From Halomonas sp. (GTDB lineage: Bacteria > Pseudomonadota > Gammaproteobacteria > Pseudomonadales > Halomonadaceae), in NCBI GenBank assembly GCA_007129225.1, contig SKVX01000223.1, positions 1-7,910 on the forward strand: a DNA stretch of 7,910 nt, read 5' to 3'. Below are positions 6,300 through 7,910 of the stretch, piece after piece; position 1 is the stretch's first letter; every line of letters begins with the position of its first letter. Both the position numbers and the translations under genes were made by a program. The notes below the pieces were generated by a model that saw only the letters and a program-made list of their open reading frames with translations, did not search any database and was not told where the DNA came from.

Positions 6300-6311
6300 T
6301 TTGTTACAGTC
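6300..6311 (-). promoter_or_regulatory. Candidate operator, copy 2 (GACTGTAACAAA on - strand)
   Basis: Inverted perfect copy of 5923-5934, here reading TTTGTTACAGTC on the + strand, about 50 bp upstream of the -24 element of the subunit operon. The symmetric placement suits one regulator controlling both directions. Confidence 0.4.
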
Positions 6312-6331
6312 GTTGCTCCTCATGGTTTCTA

Positions 6332-6344
6332 TAACCTATTGAAA
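6332..6344 (-). promoter_or_regulatory. Candidate IHF site upstream of the sigma-54 promoter
   Basis: TAACCTATTGAAA matches the reverse complement of the IHF consensus (YAAN4TTGATW) except at one fixed base, is followed by an A/T-rich tract, and is centred about 50 bp upstream of the expected transcription start. IHF bending between enhancer and -24/-12 promoter is typical for sigma-54 systems. A match of this quality can arise by chance in AT-rich DNA. Confidence 0.35.
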
Positions 6345-6361
6345 ATAAATGGATATTTTTA

Positions 6362-6377
6362 TGGCATGGGCGTTGCT
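6362..6377 (+). promoter_or_regulatory. Sigma-54 (RpoN) -24/-12 promoter
   Basis: TGGCATGGGCGTTGCT fits the consensus TGGCAYRN4TTGCW at every defined position, with GG and GC exactly spaced. The start of transcription would fall near 6388, about 20 bases before the ATG at 6410. A sigma-54-type activator is encoded in the same window, which strengthens the call. Confidence 0.88.
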
Positions 6378-6409
6378 ATGTACTCGGTGACTCTTTCAGG
6401 AGAGGTGCC

Positions 6410-6823
6410 ATGAAGACCACACCGACGACAGATATCCCAGCGGTCCGGCGTATGCAGCCTTGGTCAGTACAAAGCGCTGTGCTGGTCTTCTGTGCCCTTT
6501 TCTCCGTGACGATATCTGCGAATGCCACGGCCCAGGGCCTGAACGGCTTCTACGGCGAGGCAGATACCAATCTTGCCAACAAGGCTACTTGGGACACGCT
6601 ACCAGGTGTCGATGCCTCGAAGGCACTGGATGCGCGCCAGCTCGATGACGTCAGGGGACGATTCGTTCCTTCCCGCGAGCTGGAGCTGGACGAATCCCTG
6701 GGCGTCATCCTTTGGGACGAGGGCCGTGGCGCTCGCTCTGGTGGAGGTTCTACCGGTAGCCAGCAGCAGAAGGGTAAAAACAACCATCAGCGCCAGTCCA
6801 TGAGCACCACAACCATCAGGTGA
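6410..6823 (+). CDS. Sec-exported small protein with leader-like GR motif, first gene of the sigma-54 operon
   Basis: 137 aa; ATG 6410 has AGGAGA at 6398-6403. Residues 1-41 look like a signal peptide with a long N-region (about 18 residues before the core SAVLVFCALFSVTISA), cut near ATA before QGL. Residues 73-85, LDARQLDDVRGRF, repeat the leader-like motif of the 121-aa and 207-aa proteins, with Gly-Arg at the presumed processing point. The following segment is acidic (SRELELDESLGVILWDE). The last 33 residues are disordered, Gly/Ser/Gln/Lys-rich (GGGSTGSQQQKGKNNHQRQ) and basic, with no Cys. I do not recognise the family. Being first in the operon and immediately before the repeat protein, it may be a chaperone, nucleator or minor fibre component; this is inference. 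The stop TGA is followed directly by a second TGA. Confidence 0.78.
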   Translation: MKTTPTTDIPAVRRMQPWSVQSAVLVFCALFSVTISANATAQGLNGFYGEADTNLANKATWDTLPGVDASKALDARQLDDVRGRFVPSRELELDESLGVILWDEGRGARSGGGSTGSQQQKGKNNHQRQSMSTTTIR

Positions 6824-6829
6824 TGACCG

Positions 6830-7555
6830 ATGATTTCGATGCGCCGTCGTACAGCAAGCCTTCGCAAGACAGCAGGCAGCCTGCGGGAAGTTTGCTCTCT
6901 GGCCACTATCGCCAGAGACATCCACTGCGTTCGGGTGCTGGTCTGCCTGAAGCTGGCATTGCTGGCCTCGCCGCTCGCCCTGGGACAACAAGCGATGCCG
7001 GAGAGTGACGTTCGCCATGTGTTCACCACGACGTACAGCGCCGTCTCTTCCATCTCGGGTGGCGCGCTGAAGGGCGTCAGCGGCGCGGTGAACATCAATA
7101 TCGCTGCTGGAGACCACAACCTTCAGAGCAACTCGGGCGCGATCGCCATCGGCTCCAATGCACTGGCGAACAACATCGTGGTGCAGCAAGTAAAAGGTAA
7201 CAACAGCCTCGAGCCTGATAGGGCCAGTGTGAGTATCAGGGAAAATGCCCTGAGCCAGTCCACTGGCTGGATATCCGTTAATCAGGCGGCGGGGTCACAG
7301 AATGTCCAGAGCAACACCATGAGTGTGGCCCTGGGCGTGCGGGGAAGCTCACTGACCAGTGAGAATCTCAGTCAGGTGCTTTCCGGTGGAAGCGGGCAGG
7401 AGCAGGACCCGGACGACTCTCGTTCATCGCGGCGAGATGTCGAGGTGGAGTCCTCGGCCTTTCGCGGCACGACGGGTGTCGTCCAGGTCAACCAGTCCGC
7501 AGGAAGGGGCAATGCGACCAGCAACAGCTTTCGCTTCAGGATGGGGAAGAACTGA
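6830..7555 (+). CDS. Secreted curlin-like repeat protein
   Basis: 241 aa. ATG 6830 follows AGGTGA (6818-6823) and lies 6 bases past the previous stop, so coupling is likely. A long basic N-region (about 32 residues) precedes a hydrophobic core (VLVCLKLALLASPLALG). The mature part has about five units spaced 29-39 residues: NIAAGDHN (90-97), QQVKGNNS (119-126, degenerate), NQAAGSQN (151-158), QVLSGGSG (182-189, degenerate) and NQSAGRGN (221-228). Between cores, S/A-I-x-x-N-A-L and alternating small/hydrophobic residues recur, as in beta-solenoid or amyloid repeats. The curlin repeat core is QxGxGN; here GxxN is kept but the Gln/Asn lies one residue further away. A charged linker (190-207, DPDDSRSSRRD) interrupts the fourth interval. 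Likely an extracellular fibre subunit or nucleator. Homology to CsgA/CsgB is not claimed beyond this resemblance. Confidence 0.8.
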   Translation: MISMRRRTASLRKTAGSLREVCSLATIARDIHCVRVLVCLKLALLASPLALGQQAMPESDVRHVFTTTYSAVSSISGGALKGVSGAVNINIAAGDHNLQSNSGAIAIGSNALANNIVVQQVKGNNSLEPDRASVSIRENALSQSTGWISVNQAAGSQNVQSNTMSVALGVRGSSLTSENLSQVLSGGSGQEQDPDDSRSSRRDVEVESSAFRGTTGVVQVNQSAGRGNATSNSFRFRMGKN

Positions 7556-7612
7556 GCGGTACATTGCCATTTCAACCGAGTAAAACCATTGGTTCATTCA
7601 GGAGTAATCTTC

Positions 7613-7910
7613 ATGAAGACTTTCAAGAAAGCACCCATCGCTATCGCCGTTACAGCTCTGTTCACCTCCGGCGCAGCCCTTGCTGAAGTCAGTACTCCTG
7701 CTGGAGGCTACTCAGCCAGCAGCAGTATCGATTCAACCGTCACAAACGAAAAGAACATTAACTTCGAGCATTACGAAGGCTTCGCCAGCCATATTGTTGT
7801 TGTAGGAGTTGTTGGATTAAAGAGCCATCAATATGCTGGTGCCACCATCGATAGCAAGCAGATGAATGAAGGCAATTACGTTGACAACGCCAGTACTGAC
7901 AACAATGCCA
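7613..7910 (+). CDS. Sec-exported structural-type protein, 5' end only
   Basis: ATG 7613 with GGAG at 7601-7604; open to the right edge, giving 99 residues. Residues 1-24 form a standard signal peptide (MKTFKK, hydrophobic core, ALA before EVS). The mature part begins with a Ser/Thr/Gly-rich stretch (GGYSASSSIDSTVTNEKN), then a hydrophobic segment HIVVVGVVGL (about 60-69) and an Asn/Asp/Gln-rich stretch (KQMNEGNYVDNASTDNNA). It has no leader-like GG/GR motif in the visible part. It is 57 bases after the repeat protein, probably the same sigma-54 operon. The composition suggests the start of a repetitive surface protein or major fibre subunit, but the repeats themselves, if any, lie outside the window. 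I do not recognise the family. Confidence 0.75.
   Translation, partial: MKTFKKAPIAIAVTALFTSGAALAEVSTPAGGYSASSSIDSTVTNEKNINFEHYEGFASHIVVVGVVGLKSHQYAGATIDSKQMNEGNYVDNASTDNNA

Larger units (their letters stand above)
5890..6409. other. 520-bp divergent intergenic control region
   Basis: No convincing gene is seen here. The region is AT-richer than its surroundings, separates the leftward regulator/barrel genes from the rightward subunit genes, and holds the candidate promoters, dyad, operator pair and IHF site listed separately. Between about 6130 and 6295 I see no clear element. Confidence 0.8.

Overview
The window looks like a chromosomal surface-fibre (functional-amyloid-like) locus from a gammaproteobacterium. 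Moderately high GC in the structural genes, the protein families and the style of the regulators suggest a Halomonas-like or other marine/halophilic lineage, but there is no rRNA or marker gene, so the taxonomy is a guess.

Layout. (1) 1-2550, + strand: the 3' end of a very glycine-rich secreted-type protein, a small Sec-exported protein (121 aa), a periplasmic C39-type cysteine peptidase (236 aa, comparable to FapD of the Pseudomonas Fap system) and a second Sec-exported protein (207 aa). (2) 2609-5889, - strand, transcribed leftwards in the order CsgD/VpsT-type LuxR regulator, sigma-54-type AAA+ activator, FapF-like outer-membrane beta-barrel. (3) 5890-6409: a 520-bp divergent control region with a textbook -24/-12 promoter, a candidate sigma-70 promoter for the regulator, a strong dyad, and a 12-bp site repeated in inverted orientation at both ends. 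(4) 6410-7910, + strand: a 137-aa secreted protein, a 241-aa secreted protein built of about five curlin-like repeat units, and the 5' end of another secreted structural-type protein that runs off the window.

How the parts fit. Three exported proteins (121, 207 and 137 aa) carry, after the signal peptide, a leader-like motif of the form [LM][DE]xx[EQ][LM][DE]x[IVL][SR]G[RG]. This resembles the double-glycine leaders recognised by C39 peptidases, and a Sec-exported C39 peptidase is encoded between two of them. A core motif [NQ]xxxGxxN recurs in the glycine-rich protein, the 121-aa, 207-aa and 241-aa proteins; it resembles, but is not identical to, the curlin repeat core. The CsgD-like regulator carries WMSR, which fits the W[FLM][TS]R c-di-GMP-binding motif described for VpsT. 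The neighbouring activator, which recalls the VpsR/VpsT pairing, could act on the sigma-54 promoter at 6362-6377.

Overall inference: a c-di-GMP-responsive extracellular fibre/matrix system that combines Fap-type export and processing parts (C39 peptidase, FapF-like barrel) with curli/Vps-type regulation and its own curlin-like subunits. Individual gene assignments range from firm (C39 peptidase, AAA+ activator, LuxR regulator) to tentative (subunit roles). The system-level claim is inference.
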